Shown piece by piece: positions 8,008-16,738 of a stretch of DNA of 44,728 nt (position 1 is the stretch's first letter; the number at the start of each line of letters is the position of its first letter). This DNA is from Clostridiaceae bacterium DTU059 (GTDB lineage: Bacteria > Bacillota > Clostridia > DSM-8532). The stretch covers positions 1-44,728 of the forward strand of contig LFSK01000193.1 of assembly GCA_001512555.1 (NCBI GenBank). Reading direction: 5' to 3'. The notes under the pieces are model-generated. The model did no database searches and was not told the DNA's origin. It saw only the letters and a program-made list of their open reading frames with translations. Made by a program: the position numbers and the translations under genes.

Positions 8008-8358
8008 ATGTTTAAGAGAATGGAAGATATGACAAAGGAAATACGGGAACGAATGAGGGGCGGAAAGGGTACGATACAGCTCCAGCATATATTCACCCAG
8101 GATGAACTAACTGGAAAATGCCGTTTATTTGCACGGGTTACCCTTGAGCCGGGCTCTTCCATCGGAGCCCACAGCCATGACCGGGAGGAAGAGATCTACT
8201 ATATCATCAGCGGCAGCGGAACCGTGGACGATAATGGCAATATTCAGACCCTTCGCCCCGGCGATGCTGTTATCACCGGCAATGGAGCATATCATTCAAT
8301 AGAGAACACGGGCACCGAAGACCTGGTTCTCATGGCTGTTATACTGCTGTACGACTGA
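8008..8358 (+). CDS. Small single-domain cupin protein
   Basis: The 116-residue protein is a cupin beta-barrel. The first cupin motif is visible as GAHSHDREEEIYYIISGSG, with two His and a Glu as metal ligands. The second is LRPGDAVITGNGAYHSIENTG, with one His. Metal binding is therefore likely, but the substrate is unknown; related proteins include sugar isomerases, dioxygenases and sensors. A GGAGGAGG ribosome site lies nine bases before the ATG. The gene stands alone, behind its own promoter and structured leader, and converges on the HAD gene at 8380. Confidence 0.85.
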   Translation: MFKRMEDMTKEIRERMRGGKGTIQLQHIFTQDELTGKCRLFARVTLEPGSSIGAHSHDREEEIYYIISGSGTVDDNGNIQTLRPGDAVITGNGAYHSIENTGTEDLVLMAVILLYD

Positions 8359-8379
8359 CATAGCCCGGGCTGATCTTCC

Positions 8380-9033
8380 CTACCCCAGGTAATTAATAAG
8401 ATCCATGGGGTCATGAATGATGTTTTCGGCTCCTGCCCGGGTCAGACCCTCCACTCCCCGGAACCCCCAGGATGCACCGACAGGAAGAAACCCTGCGTTC
8501 TTTGCCGTCATGATGTCCACCTCACTGTCGCCTAGGTACAAACATTGATGAGGTGAAAGGTTCAGATCGGCAAGTATGCTCAGCGCCCTGGCGGGGTCGG
8601 GTTTTTTAGGCATCTGCGGGGTGGTTCCTAACACCCGCAAGAAAGTGAAACGCGGGAAGAAATGTGCCGCAATTTTCTTCGCCACCCCTTCGTCCTTGTT
8701 GGTATCGATGGCAAAACTTATTTGATGTGCCTGAAGATATTCAAGCAATTCCTCAATACCATGGTAGACATGCATGCCATAGCCCCAGTGCTGGTCATAC
8801 AAAGCCCGCAATCTGGAGAGGTATAGGCTTATCTCTCCATGACTCCTGTGTCCTTCGGGTACAGCACGCCTCACCAGTTCTATGAAACCATTGCCTACCA
8901 TCCTCTTGCATTCTTCTATGCTGTGGACAGGGAAACCGTTTTCGGTCAGCATCATATTCAATGAATAGGCTATTCCCTGTATCGAGTCCACCAGAGTTCC
9001 GTCCAGATCAAAAATAACTGCTTTAATACTCAA
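8380..9033 (-). CDS. HAD-family phosphatase, phosphoglycolate phosphatase-like
   Basis: This 217-residue cytoplasmic hydrolase has all HAD motifs. Motif I is VIFDLDGTLVDS with both Asp residues. A helical cap domain lies at about residues 15-95. Motif II is SFAIDTNKD, a lysine lies in PKKPDPARAL, and motif III is YLGDSEVDIMTAKNAG. It resembles Gph/PpaX phosphatases, but substrate cannot be assigned by sequence. The start is a TTG with GGAGAAGG upstream. It lies 31 bases after the murG homologue and is probably its operon partner. Confidence 0.88.
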   Translation of the reverse strand: MSIKAVIFDLDGTLVDSIQGIAYSLNMMLTENGFPVHSIEECKRMVGNGFIELVRRAVPEGHRSHGEISLYLSRLRALYDQHWGYGMHVYHGIEELLEYLQAHQISFAIDTNKDEGVAKKIAAHFFPRFTFLRVLGTTPQMPKKPDPARALSILADLNLSPHQCLYLGDSEVDIMTAKNAGFLPVGASWGFRGVEGLTRAGAENIIHDPMDLINYLG

Positions 9034-9064
9034 TGCCTTCTCCTTCTGTGTTTAACTACAGATG

Positions 9065-10123
9065 TCAGATTTCTTCCAGTATCTTTATGATCTCATGTGT
9101 TCCGTTGGTCTGGCCGTATCTTGCCATGGCCTTTTTGTATTCCTGCCGGTTCTCATATAGGGTCTTCACACTATCCACCATGGTATCGGGAGTCAGGTCC
9201 TCCTCTGGCAGAACCATGCTGAAGCCCTGTTTTCTGAAGGACTCCGCATTCAGAATCTGATCGCCCCGGCTGGCCTGCTTTGATAGAGGAATCAGCAGAT
9301 TTGGCTTTTTCAGGGCAAGAAGCTCAAAGATGGTCGTGGCGCCTGCTCTCGATATTATGACGTCCGAGAGGGCAAAAAGATGGGGCAGTTCATCCCGGAT
9401 ATATTCAAACTGCTTATATCCCCTGACGCTTTGATATTGCCCGTCCACATTGCCTTTGCCGCATATATGGCAGATGTTAAAATCCTTCACCAGCCTGCCC
9501 AGGCTTTTTCTGACGGCCTCATTTATCCTCACAGCTCCCTGGCTTCCGCCTATGACCAATAAAACAGGCTTGGCATCTTCAAAACCGCATATCATGCGAC
9601 CCGTGGCTCTATTCCCCTCAAGCAGGGCTTTTCTGATTGGGATACCGGTTAGCACGCCCTTCTTCTGTGGGATATGTTTTGTCGATTCCGGAAAGGTATA
9701 GCACACCCTTTTGGCAAAGGGCATGGAGAGCTTGTTGGTCAGGCCGGGAGTGATATCGGACTCATGGATGACAACCGGAATCCTGCACAACCAGGCAGCC
9801 CATACCACTGGGCAGGAAACAAATCCGCCCTTACTGAACACCACATGGGGCTGAATCTTTCGCAAGAGGGAAACCGACTGCCTGAGTCCCCCCACCACCC
9901 GGAACATATCGCTGAGATTTTTGAGGCTCAGGTATCTTCTCAGTTTACCTGCGCTGATGCCATGATAGGGAATGCCCTCGGCTTCAATCAGCTGTTTTTC
10001 CATGCCGTTTTTTGAGCCAATATATTCTATATGGTAGTTCAACGCCTTAAGTTCAGGAATTAACGCTATATTGGGAGTTACATGCCCCGATGTACCCCCG
10101 CCCGTCAATACGATTGTTTTCAT
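9065..10123 (-). CDS. murG: MurG-family undecaprenyl-PP-MurNAc-pentapeptide GlcNAc transferase
   Basis: This 352-residue GT28 enzyme transfers GlcNAc from UDP-GlcNAc to lipid I, forming lipid II on the inner membrane face. The N-terminal glycine-rich loop is GGGTSGHVTPNIALIPEL. The C-terminal half has VIGGSQGAVRINEAV, the ISRAGATTIFELLA sugar-nucleotide motif and PLSKQASRGDQILNAE. It is not in a division and cell wall (dcw) cluster: its neighbours are a glycosyltransferase and a HAD phosphatase. Clostridia often carry a second MurG-like gene, so this may be a paralogue. It has its own promoter at 10157-10184. Confidence 0.88.
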   Translation of the reverse strand: MKTIVLTGGGTSGHVTPNIALIPELKALNYHIEYIGSKNGMEKQLIEAEGIPYHGISAGKLRRYLSLKNLSDMFRVVGGLRQSVSLLRKIQPHVVFSKGGFVSCPVVWAAWLCRIPVVIHESDITPGLTNKLSMPFAKRVCYTFPESTKHIPQKKGVLTGIPIRKALLEGNRATGRMICGFEDAKPVLLVIGGSQGAVRINEAVRKSLGRLVKDFNICHICGKGNVDGQYQSVRGYKQFEYIRDELPHLFALSDVIISRAGATTIFELLALKKPNLLIPLSKQASRGDQILNAESFRKQGFSMVLPEEDLTPDTMVDSVKTLYENRQEYKKAMARYGQTNGTHEIIKILEEI

Positions 10124-10156
10124 TTGTTACACGTCCTAAAAAATCATTTCATCCAC

Positions 10157-10184
10157 ATTATACTATTAAGCGGGATAACATCAA
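10157..10184 (-). promoter_or_regulatory. Promoter for the murG homologue
   Basis: On the minus strand TTGATG (10184-10179) and a perfect TATAAT (10162-10157) are 16 bases apart. They lie in the 72-base gap after the glycosyltransferase gene, so murG and the HAD gene can be transcribed separately. Confidence 0.55.
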
Positions 10185-10195
10185 AGACCTGAGGT

Positions 10196-11434
10196 CTATT
10201 GCCAGTCATCGGCAGTCCAAAGCATCACCCTGTCCTTCAGCAAAATATCACGGGATACCATGAACAGCCAGACCACCGCCACAAGATTTATCAGCGAAAA
10301 GACCCGGGTTGTTATGTTAAAGGCGGGAGTAACGAAGGGCATGGTATCTTTATAACTGACATAAAAGAGAACAGCGAACTGATTGATGAATACTGTAAGG
10401 CTAAGCAGTGCAAAGAAACCGAATATCCTCCTGTCCCTGCAATAGATGAACACCATGATCAGGAGCATGACGGCAGGATACAGGTATCTTTCATGCATTC
10501 GCCCTGTGAACATGAATACTCCGGCCTGCAAAACCAGAGCAGCTGTAAAAATGCGGTTTTCGGTGTTGGATTTAATATAAAGGTACAGAAAGAACCCCAG
10601 TACCACCAGGGTTAAAAGATAGCTCCACGTCCTATAGGGCATAAACAGAAACATAGTGTTATCCCTGACCATATCCCCTCCCACCAGGGAAAAGAGGTTA
10701 TGGGCATGGAGAGATGCATATGAATACTTAGAATAATCCCCTGCAAAGAGCCTGACAATCCACCAGACATCCCTCCACAAAGAAAAAGGCAGAATGATTA
10801 AGAAGCCAGTAAAAAGTCCTGTGGCCATGCAAAGGAGAAACTTCTTCAGGCTCTTTCTACGGATCAGTTCCAAAAACAGTACCGGTAGAAAGATAAAGCC
10901 CTGGGGTTTCATCAGGCAGGCACAGGCAAAGAAGAAGGCTGACACCATGATCCTGTCGTGGTAGAGTCCTAAGAGCCCCACCACCACAAGCAGAGTCATT
11001 ATACCGTCGGTCTGCCCCCACATGGCAGAGTTGACCAGTATGGCAGGATTAAACAGATACAGCCCTGAGAGGATTAAGGCTGTTTTCTTTGACATCTTCC
11101 TGGCGGTCACCATATAGACCAGTATGCCCGAAAGTATATCCGCCAGTATGGCAGGCATTTTGATCAGGATAATCCCAAAGATTGAGTCGGGAGCCCAATT
11201 CAGTCTCAGCAGCACCTTGCCGATGTAGCGCAGGATATAGAGGTACAGGGGCGGGTAATCCACATTACCGCTTCCATATACCAAAAGAAAATCCTCGGCT
11301 GCTGCCTCGGCCCATCCCCTGTAATAATCAAGATCCCCGTCATATCCGTGTACGCTGGCGGCCAAAATCAGCCGGATAATGAGAGAAAACAAGAGTAAGA
11401 GAATAAAAACGAGATTGCGGCTGTTTCTTTTCAA
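10196..11434 (-). CDS. Polytopic membrane glycosyltransferase (GT39/GT87-like)
   Basis: The roughly 412-residue protein has about ten membrane segments. An acidic loop after the first segment (HGYDGDLDYYRGWAEAA) resembles the catalytic loop of polyprenyl-phosphate-sugar-dependent GT-C mannosyltransferases. Later cues are VDYPPLYLYIL, SAMWGQTDG, CLMKPQGFIFLP and FTGRMHERYLYPA. The acceptor is unknown. The frame is open from 11566, but an intrinsic terminator (11479-11518) lies inside that extension. I therefore chose a TTG at 11434, preceded by GGGTGA. An ATG at 11473 is a weaker alternative. Confidence 0.78.
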   Translation of the reverse strand: MKRNSRNLVFILLLLFSLIIRLILAASVHGYDGDLDYYRGWAEAAAEDFLLVYGSGNVDYPPLYLYILRYIGKVLLRLNWAPDSIFGIILIKMPAILADILSGILVYMVTARKMSKKTALILSGLYLFNPAILVNSAMWGQTDGIMTLLVVVGLLGLYHDRIMVSAFFFACACLMKPQGFIFLPVLFLELIRRKSLKKFLLCMATGLFTGFLIILPFSLWRDVWWIVRLFAGDYSKYSYASLHAHNLFSLVGGDMVRDNTMFLFMPYRTWSYLLTLVVLGFFLYLYIKSNTENRIFTAALVLQAGVFMFTGRMHERYLYPAVMLLIMVFIYCRDRRIFGFFALLSLTVFINQFAVLFYVSYKDTMPFVTPAFNITTRVFSLINLVAVVWLFMVSRDILLKDRVMLWTADDWQ

Positions 11435-11478
11435 TCCATCACCCGTGACATCCTGACTTCTTTCATGCCACATCCGGC

Positions 11479-11518
11479 AAAACAAAAAGGGAAGCACTCC
11501 ACAAAAAGAATGCCTCCC
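11479..11518 (-). terminator. Intrinsic terminator after the thioesterase gene
   Basis: On the minus strand an eleven-pair stem (11518-11508 with 11499-11489, two G-U pairs) is followed by TTTTTGTTTT. It ends transcription of the gene at 11588-11983. It also argues against the long N-terminal extension of the glycosyltransferase frame. Confidence 0.8.
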
Positions 11519-11587
11519 CAATATTCTGCGTCTCCAGAGATTTTTCATGCAGGGCAAAGCTTCCAAATCCAGCTACGCCCTCGCCAG

Positions 11588-11983
11588 TCAGACCTTATCC
11601 TTCTTCATATAGCCGGTAGCTGTAAGCCTTGCGATGAGTTCATTGTCTTCATCCAAGACATCCACATTATAAGAACAGAGCCTGTTGGTGGAGGATATCT
11701 CTTTGGCCTTTGCAGTCAGGATCCTACCCTTTGGAGTCCTGAAAAATGAAATATTGGCGCTGATGCCAAGAGTAGCGCTGCCCTTTGAGTTGGAAGCGGC
11801 GGCAAATGCATAATCTGCCAGGGTGAAAATTGCACCTCCCTGAACAAAGCCCACCCCATTGAGGTGATGGGGCTGAACCTCCATTTGAACAACAGCATAT
11901 CCGGGTTCGACGGTTATCAGCTTAAGACCTATGAAATGTGCAAATTTATCATTTTTAACAAATTTGATCATGTCCATATCCAT
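11588..11983 (-). CDS. PaaI-type hotdog-fold thioesterase
   Basis: This 131-residue cytoplasmic protein has the PaaI/YdiI hotdog pattern. HHLNGVGFVQGGAIFTLADYA includes the conserved glycine-rich hinge and the acidic residue (Asp) on the central helix. GSATLGISANISFFR and SSTNRLCSYNVDVLDEDNELIARL complete the fold. Such enzymes hydrolyse acyl-CoA thioesters, often aromatic or hydroxylated ones; the natural substrate here is unknown. AAAGG lies seven bases before the ATG. A terminator follows it, so it is probably a single-gene transcript. Confidence 0.87.
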   Translation of the reverse strand: MDMDMIKFVKNDKFAHFIGLKLITVEPGYAVVQMEVQPHHLNGVGFVQGGAIFTLADYAFAAASNSKGSATLGISANISFFRTPKGRILTAKAKEISSTNRLCSYNVDVLDEDNELIARLTATGYMKKDKV

Positions 11984-12053
11984 GCCAAAGCCTTTCGTGT
12001 TTTCTTAAAATCATACTACAACCGTGAATAATATAAAAGCCTGTTTTACCGGA

Positions 12054-12089
12054 TTTAAAAAGAGTGGCAGGGAAAACATCCCTGCCACT
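12054..12089 (-). terminator. Intrinsic terminator after the GHL10-amidase gene
   Basis: On the minus strand a perfect eleven-pair stem, AGTGGCAGGGA with TCCCTGCCACT (12089-12079 and 12073-12063), encloses a five-base loop. CTTTTTAAA follows. It starts 22 bases after the stop codon of the gene at 12111. Confidence 0.9.
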
Positions 12090-12110
12090 GCTGCTTTTCA
12101 ACCTGGCATC

Positions 12111-15011
12111 CTATTTTCGAAAATAAGCGGTTATGGCCTCGGCGATATTCTTTGCCAGGCGGGTCTGTTCTTCTTCGTCTGTTAGCCATTCGAACTCCTG
12201 GGGATTGGGAACAAATCCGGTCTCCAGAAGGATGGACGGAGCCCAGGTCCCCCGCGTGACATAGAAATTACGAACATGCATCCCTTTTCCGGTGCGGTGC
12301 AAAGAGCTTGTAACATGATCATACAGCAGCTCAACCAGGGGTGCGGCCAATTGTTCCCTGTACCATACCGAGAATCCATCCACCTTGGATATGTCAACAT
12401 TATCCGGCATGCTGTTGGCATGAAGGGAAATGAACAGATCCGGAAGCATCAGCCTGGACATCGAGAGCCTGTCATCCAGGGATAGGTTGATATCACTATC
12501 TCTTGTAAGGTATACCCTGGCTCCCAATGACTCAAGTTCGGACTGTAGTTTGTGAGCCAGGCTGAGGTTTATATCCTTTTCAGCATAAGCCCATCCCAGG
12601 GGCCCAATTGCACCCGGGTCGGTGCCACCGTGCCCAGGATCCAGAATGATGGTTATACCTCCCAGAGGCTGGCTTTGATTTTTCACCACTGCCTTACGCC
12701 TGATTTTCAGCTCCAGACCGGTTGCGGTTTTTTCAACATAGTACCCTCCCAAGGTCTCACCCGGCTTTATGTTGAGGGTAATTTGGGTCCCGCTGCCGCC
12801 ATTCCTGGAGATGTCGAAAGAGGATACGAGGGCGTTAGCAGGCAGCTGCGGTGCAGAAGCCGAGGAAAAAGCCGAGACCGTGAGTGTTAAATCAGTTCCA
12901 TCAAAGGAGGCAAAAGCTGCCGGAGATAATGTGGTCTCAAGCCTCAGTGTATCCCAGACGTTTCCGGTCTTGTATTCCATATTTTTGATAACGGGTTCAA
13001 GCTTGAATCCCGGTTCATAAATATTCACATCACTCTTGCCGATCCACTGCCCGGAAGACAGGCGGACATAACTACCGGACATCCCTGTGATGGAATCCAC
13101 CATTCCGGAATAGAGCTGGTGTATCCCCCCATTGGTTGATGACGGCTCATTGAAGGTATATGCCATGGATGCCTTCACCTCTGCGTAGTAGGGTGTGCCC
13201 TTCATTATAACGCCGATTCGTGCCCCTCCGTTTTGGGTGCTGGCCACGCCTTTGTAATCCATGGTATACACCGGAACACCCAGATCGACAATTCTTGGGG
13301 TTCCTGTATAAGTGGGCAGTGTATACTCATAGGTAAAGGTAGCGGTATGAATTCCGGTTCCACCGGGCGTGGGGGTTGTTTGCTTCATATTGTAGCTTTT
13401 GCCGTCCAGCTGTACCTTTACGCTGGATCCGGCGGGAGCCTGACAGGAAAGTGTTATTGTCTCACCCGGCATCCCGTAAAATTGTGATCTCGGGAATGTG
13501 GATGCCGGAATGATTTCGGCCTTGCTCATTTTCCCTGATCCGGAAGGAACAGTTCTAGTGATCACACGAGTTACAGATGATCCTGCCTGGGAGAATGTGA
13601 AGCTGTTCTCACCCGGCTGCAGCGGCACAAGAACCCCAAAATATCCCTGCTCAGACCGATCAAGGATAGGAATATTATTCAAGAACAGTGGTTTGTCGGG
13701 ATCCGACGCACCGTTGATATAGTACTTATCAAGGCTTGTGGAGATGTTGGAAGAAGGTCTTGATACACTGACCTTGATCTGGGCCGCCATCTGATCCCAC
13801 TTTGAATAGACTTCTTTTATGGCTTCAGTCAGAGCCGGGTAGTTGGCCAGGGAATTGTAGGTAAACATGATGCTTCCCTTGACCTCCTCCACGGTGGAGT
13901 TCAGTTCAAGCTGCCTGACAATCTCCTGTGTGCCATACCATGGGCTTGACGGGTTGGAGTCACCAGCCTTATATGCTGCCTGCCCGATATAGAGATCAAC
14001 CCCGGTTCCTGAGACAGCGTTCTTCCACCAGGCAAGCAGCTTGCTGTAATCGGCAACAGAGTATCCGATATTCCAGTAAAGCTGTGGTGCGATATAGTCT
14101 ATGATGCCATCCTTCACCCATTTCAGGGAATCGGCGTAGTGGCCTGAGTAGGACTGGAATCCGCTGGTATCGCTGCCCTTTGGATTGGATGAACGATTAG
14201 CCCATATTCCAAAGGGACTGATACCGAACCTGACACTGCTCCGGGCTGCCTTAATTGCCTTGTAGCAATCCCGGATCAGGGTATTCACGTTTTCCCTGCG
14301 CCAGTCGTCAAGGCTCTGGCCAGAAGGCCTGTATTTATTATAAGTGGTCTGGTCATTGAAAGTGGTTGAAGGATAAAAATAATCATCAAAGTGGATGCCA
14401 TCCACATCATAGTTGCGAATAATTTCAAGTACCCCGTCAATGATGAGCTGCCTCACCTGGGGAAGCCCAGGATCAAAGTAGAGGTTGCCGTCGGAGTGCT
14501 TAACCACCCACTGGGGGTTAAGAACAGCAGGATTATTGGATGACAGCGAAGCAAAATCATGGGCGGGCTGGCCTGCCTCTTTCTTGGTCACTCGATAGGG
14601 ATTGATCCATGCGTGAAGCTCCAGTCCCCGCTTGTGGGCTTCGGTGACCCAGAATTCAAGAGGATCAAAACCTCCGGCCGGTGCAACGCCCTGTTTCCCG
14701 GTAAGATATTTAGACCATGGGAAGATCTGGGATTTATAGAATGCATCTGCAGTAGGCCTCACTTGGAGAAACACAGCATTAAAACCAGTATCCTGTGCCA
14801 GATCCAAGATCCTTATGGCTTCCTTTTTCAGCGTTTCAGGATCGGTGGTCGGCTTGACAGGATAATCAATGTTCACAACCGTTGATACCCATAGCCCACG
14901 AAAATCGCTTTTGCCAGATGGGTGCGAAAACGCAGTCTCTGCCGCAAATGCGGGGCAGGCTATAGAGATGATCAATAAGACGACAATAAAAACCCTCGCC
15001 AAGTTCTTCAT
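12111..15011 (-). CDS. Secreted GHL10-domain and N-acetylmuramoyl-L-alanine amidase fusion
   Basis: The 966-residue exported protein joins two wall-related domains. A signal peptide ends near AFAAE (about residue 24). Residues about 37-400 form a GHL10 (DUF187/YddW-like) glycoside-hydrolase-like barrel with DFRGLWVSTVVNIDYP, AWINPYRV and VDGIHFDDYFYP. A long, mostly beta middle region (about 405-780) has no family I recognise. Residues about 784-966 form an Amidase_3 domain with the zinc ligands His794 (DPGHGG), Glu811 (AEKDINL) and His864 (SLHAN), and the catalytic Glu930 (LLETGF). It should cleave peptidoglycan side-chain amides and perhaps also glycan. Confidence 0.9.
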   Translation of the reverse strand: MKNLARVFIVVLLIISIACPAFAAETAFSHPSGKSDFRGLWVSTVVNIDYPVKPTTDPETLKKEAIRILDLAQDTGFNAVFLQVRPTADAFYKSQIFPWSKYLTGKQGVAPAGGFDPLEFWVTEAHKRGLELHAWINPYRVTKKEAGQPAHDFASLSSNNPAVLNPQWVVKHSDGNLYFDPGLPQVRQLIIDGVLEIIRNYDVDGIHFDDYFYPSTTFNDQTTYNKYRPSGQSLDDWRRENVNTLIRDCYKAIKAARSSVRFGISPFGIWANRSSNPKGSDTSGFQSYSGHYADSLKWVKDGIIDYIAPQLYWNIGYSVADYSKLLAWWKNAVSGTGVDLYIGQAAYKAGDSNPSSPWYGTQEIVRQLELNSTVEEVKGSIMFTYNSLANYPALTEAIKEVYSKWDQMAAQIKVSVSRPSSNISTSLDKYYINGASDPDKPLFLNNIPILDRSEQGYFGVLVPLQPGENSFTFSQAGSSVTRVITRTVPSGSGKMSKAEIIPASTFPRSQFYGMPGETITLSCQAPAGSSVKVQLDGKSYNMKQTTPTPGGTGIHTATFTYEYTLPTYTGTPRIVDLGVPVYTMDYKGVASTQNGGARIGVIMKGTPYYAEVKASMAYTFNEPSSTNGGIHQLYSGMVDSITGMSGSYVRLSSGQWIGKSDVNIYEPGFKLEPVIKNMEYKTGNVWDTLRLETTLSPAAFASFDGTDLTLTVSAFSSASAPQLPANALVSSFDISRNGGSGTQITLNIKPGETLGGYYVEKTATGLELKIRRKAVVKNQSQPLGGITIILDPGHGGTDPGAIGPLGWAYAEKDINLSLAHKLQSELESLGARVYLTRDSDINLSLDDRLSMSRLMLPDLFISLHANSMPDNVDISKVDGFSVWYREQLAAPLVELLYDHVTSSLHRTGKGMHVRNFYVTRGTWAPSILLETGFVPNPQEFEWLTDEEEQTRLAKNIAEAITAYFRK

Positions 15012-15063
15012 ATCATTTCTCCTGTGTATGGTTTTTGGGATTCCCTGCCTTTCATTTTAGCAG

Positions 15064-15109
15064 AAAAAAACAGCTTCCTACCGGTTTATCCGGTGTTTTA
15101 AGGAAACTG
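15064..15109 (-). terminator. Intrinsic terminator after the RAYT gene
   Basis: On the minus strand CAGTTTCCT (15109-15101) pairs with AGGAAGCTG (15079-15071). An inner ACCGG/CCGGT helix lies inside it, and seven T residues (15070-15064) follow. It separates the transposase gene from the amidase gene. Confidence 0.8.
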
Positions 15110-15185
15110 TAATGGTAAGGTAACAATATGGAATTCCAAAGGTTTTACAAGACAATAGCAGAATAAAAAACGAATGGTGAACGGC

Positions 15186-15959
15186 TCATGCCCTGTGGAT
15201 CAGGACATGGGAAACACCAATAATCCGTGCCGCCTGTCTTAAAGATATTCCGTCAATGGCCCTGATCTTTCTTAAAATGGCATTTCGCTCCGATGTGGGC
15301 AGGTCTTTGATCTGAGAGAACTCATAATCGCCTGCAACCTGCTTTATAGCCTGCACAGCATCTTCATCGGACAAGCGCCCCGGGCGGGTTATATCCATGC
15401 ACCAGTCCTGACTTTCCTCCTCGTTATACTGGATGAACAGCCTTTTGGCAAGATCGTTATCGTCGTCAAACATTGAAAGGACCATATTCTCATCCAAGAG
15501 ACCGTCGGGATAGCCGGGAAAACCATAATATGGTCTGCAACTGCTCCACTTCCACTTGCCCGGATATCCTACCAGCCCGGCCTTTACAGGGTTCTGGTGA
15601 ATGAAGCGTATAAGGGTCATCAAATAAAAATCCTGCTCCACAACCTCACTTTTGAATCGATCATGGAAAACAGGACCCTTACTTTGATATTTCGAATTAT
15701 AGTACCATACATAACTGACTGTGAGACGCTTAATGGTGTTGGACAGGTTCTCGCTTCCTTCTTTAATAAGCAGATGAACATGATTTCTCATCAGGCACCA
15801 GCCATAGACGTCTATCCCGCTCTTTTCCTTGCACAGATAAAGAGTATCAAGAAATCTGGCATTATCTTCGTCGTCACGAAAGATATCCTGCCCGTTTTTT
15901 CCCCGCAGAAGGACATGATATATTCCGCTTTCGCTCTTTTTTCTTGCTACCCTTGGCAT
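15186..15959 (-). CDS. REP-associated tyrosine transposase-like protein (Y1_Tnp, RAYT)
   Basis: The 257-residue protein belongs to the single-strand DNA transposases related to IS200. The HUH metal-binding motif is His60-Val-His62 in RNHVHLLI. The conserved IHQNPVKAGLVGYPGKWKWSS block follows, seen here in pieces. At the position aligned with the catalytic tyrosine of Escherichia coli RAYT (YIYINPV) this protein has Phe119 (RFIHQNPV). The C-terminus holds a short helix-turn-helix (SLRQAARIIGVSHVLIHRA). It has its own promoter and terminator and no flanking inverted repeats, so it behaves as a resident gene, not an insertion sequence. It sits directly downstream of the V-ATPase operon. Confidence 0.88.
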   Translation of the reverse strand: MPRVARKKSESGIYHVLLRGKNGQDIFRDDEDNARFLDTLYLCKEKSGIDVYGWCLMRNHVHLLIKEGSENLSNTIKRLTVSYVWYYNSKYQSKGPVFHDRFKSEVVEQDFYLMTLIRFIHQNPVKAGLVGYPGKWKWSSCRPYYGFPGYPDGLLDENMVLSMFDDDNDLAKRLFIQYNEEESQDWCMDITRPGRLSDEDAVQAIKQVAGDYEFSQIKDLPTSERNAILRKIRAIDGISLRQAARIIGVSHVLIHRA

Positions 15960-15988
15960 GGTTCTCCTTGCAATACTATTTAATGGAT

Positions 15989-16017
15989 ATTATATCATGG
16001 CCTGACAGACCGAACAA
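15989..16017 (-). promoter_or_regulatory. Promoter for the RAYT gene
   Basis: On the minus strand TTGTTC (16017-16012) and a perfect TATAAT (15994-15989) are separated by 17 bases. GGAG lies shortly before the ATG at 15959. Confidence 0.6.
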
Positions 16018-16056
16018 CTTACAGGAAAGGTCTCCCCTTATCATACGGCATAATGC

Positions 16057-16734
16057 CTATTCCTGCATTAGCCCATCTCTTTCCAGGTGCTGCTGCCTGA
16101 CCTGTTCCAGCATCATATCCTTCACCTTCATCAGGCGGGTGAGATTGCCCCGCTCATTCTCATCAAGCTTCATGATGATATACTTGATGGTATCTTCCAA
16201 ATTGGGAATGAGTACATACTCCAGCGCATTGACACGGCGCCTGGTCTTCTCTATTTCATCGGAGAGAAGCTGTGCGGACTTTTCCAGCTCTGCCAGCCTG
16301 AGCATATGGGGCAGCGCCTCTGAAAGAGCCTGAATGGCCCCGTCCAGTTCACCGGAGGTATTGGCAAAGCCATAGGGAAAGATATCTTCATCACCGGTTC
16401 CCTCAGTGGTGAACTCAAGCACCGGAACGTCCACGCTCATGATGTTCCGGGTGGATGTGTTCAGAGATGCTCTCCGCTTGGGGAACATGAGCGCCTCTTC
16501 CAGCATTTCATTGCTCATGAGGGCACGAGCCATAATGAAGCGGGAATGCACATCCATTAGCAGCTGTTCCACGATCTCCCGCTCCCTGCGATTCTCCCGG
16601 ACAATCTCCAGGAACTTCTTCATGAGCTCGTCCCGCTTGTCTTTAAGCAGCTTATGGCCGCGCCTGGCCGTTCTAAGCCTTTTTTTCAAACCCGTAAGCA
16701 CCATACGGGTGGGGTTTACATTGAGTCTGGCCAT
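16057..16734 (-). CDS. atpD: V-type ATP synthase subunit D
   Basis: The 225-residue subunit forms the central rotor shaft linking the A3B3 head to the membrane ring. Its start (MARLNVNPTRMVLTGLKKRL) is diagnostic. Both ends are long coiled coils, as expected for the shaft, and the middle (about 95-140) carries the less helical segment. It begins four bases after the subunit B stop and is the last gene of the operon. No clear terminator follows, so some readthrough towards the RAYT gene is possible. Confidence 0.95.
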   Translation of the reverse strand: MARLNVNPTRMVLTGLKKRLRTARRGHKLLKDKRDELMKKFLEIVRENRREREIVEQLLMDVHSRFIMARALMSNEMLEEALMFPKRRASLNTSTRNIMSVDVPVLEFTTEGTGDEDIFPYGFANTSGELDGAIQALSEALPHMLRLAELEKSAQLLSDEIEKTRRRVNALEYVLIPNLEDTIKYIIMKLDENERGNLTRLMKVKDMMLEQVRQQHLERDGLMQE

Positions 16735-16738
16735 TTGC

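Noticed and set aside
8363-8372. AGCCCGGGCT palindrome between convergent genes
   Set aside because: It is only ten bases with no loop and no T-tract on either strand, so it is not a convincing terminator.
15186-15959. Intact insertion sequence
   Set aside because: The transposase-like gene lacks terminal repeats and target duplications and has its own promoter and terminator, so it is better seen as a resident gene.
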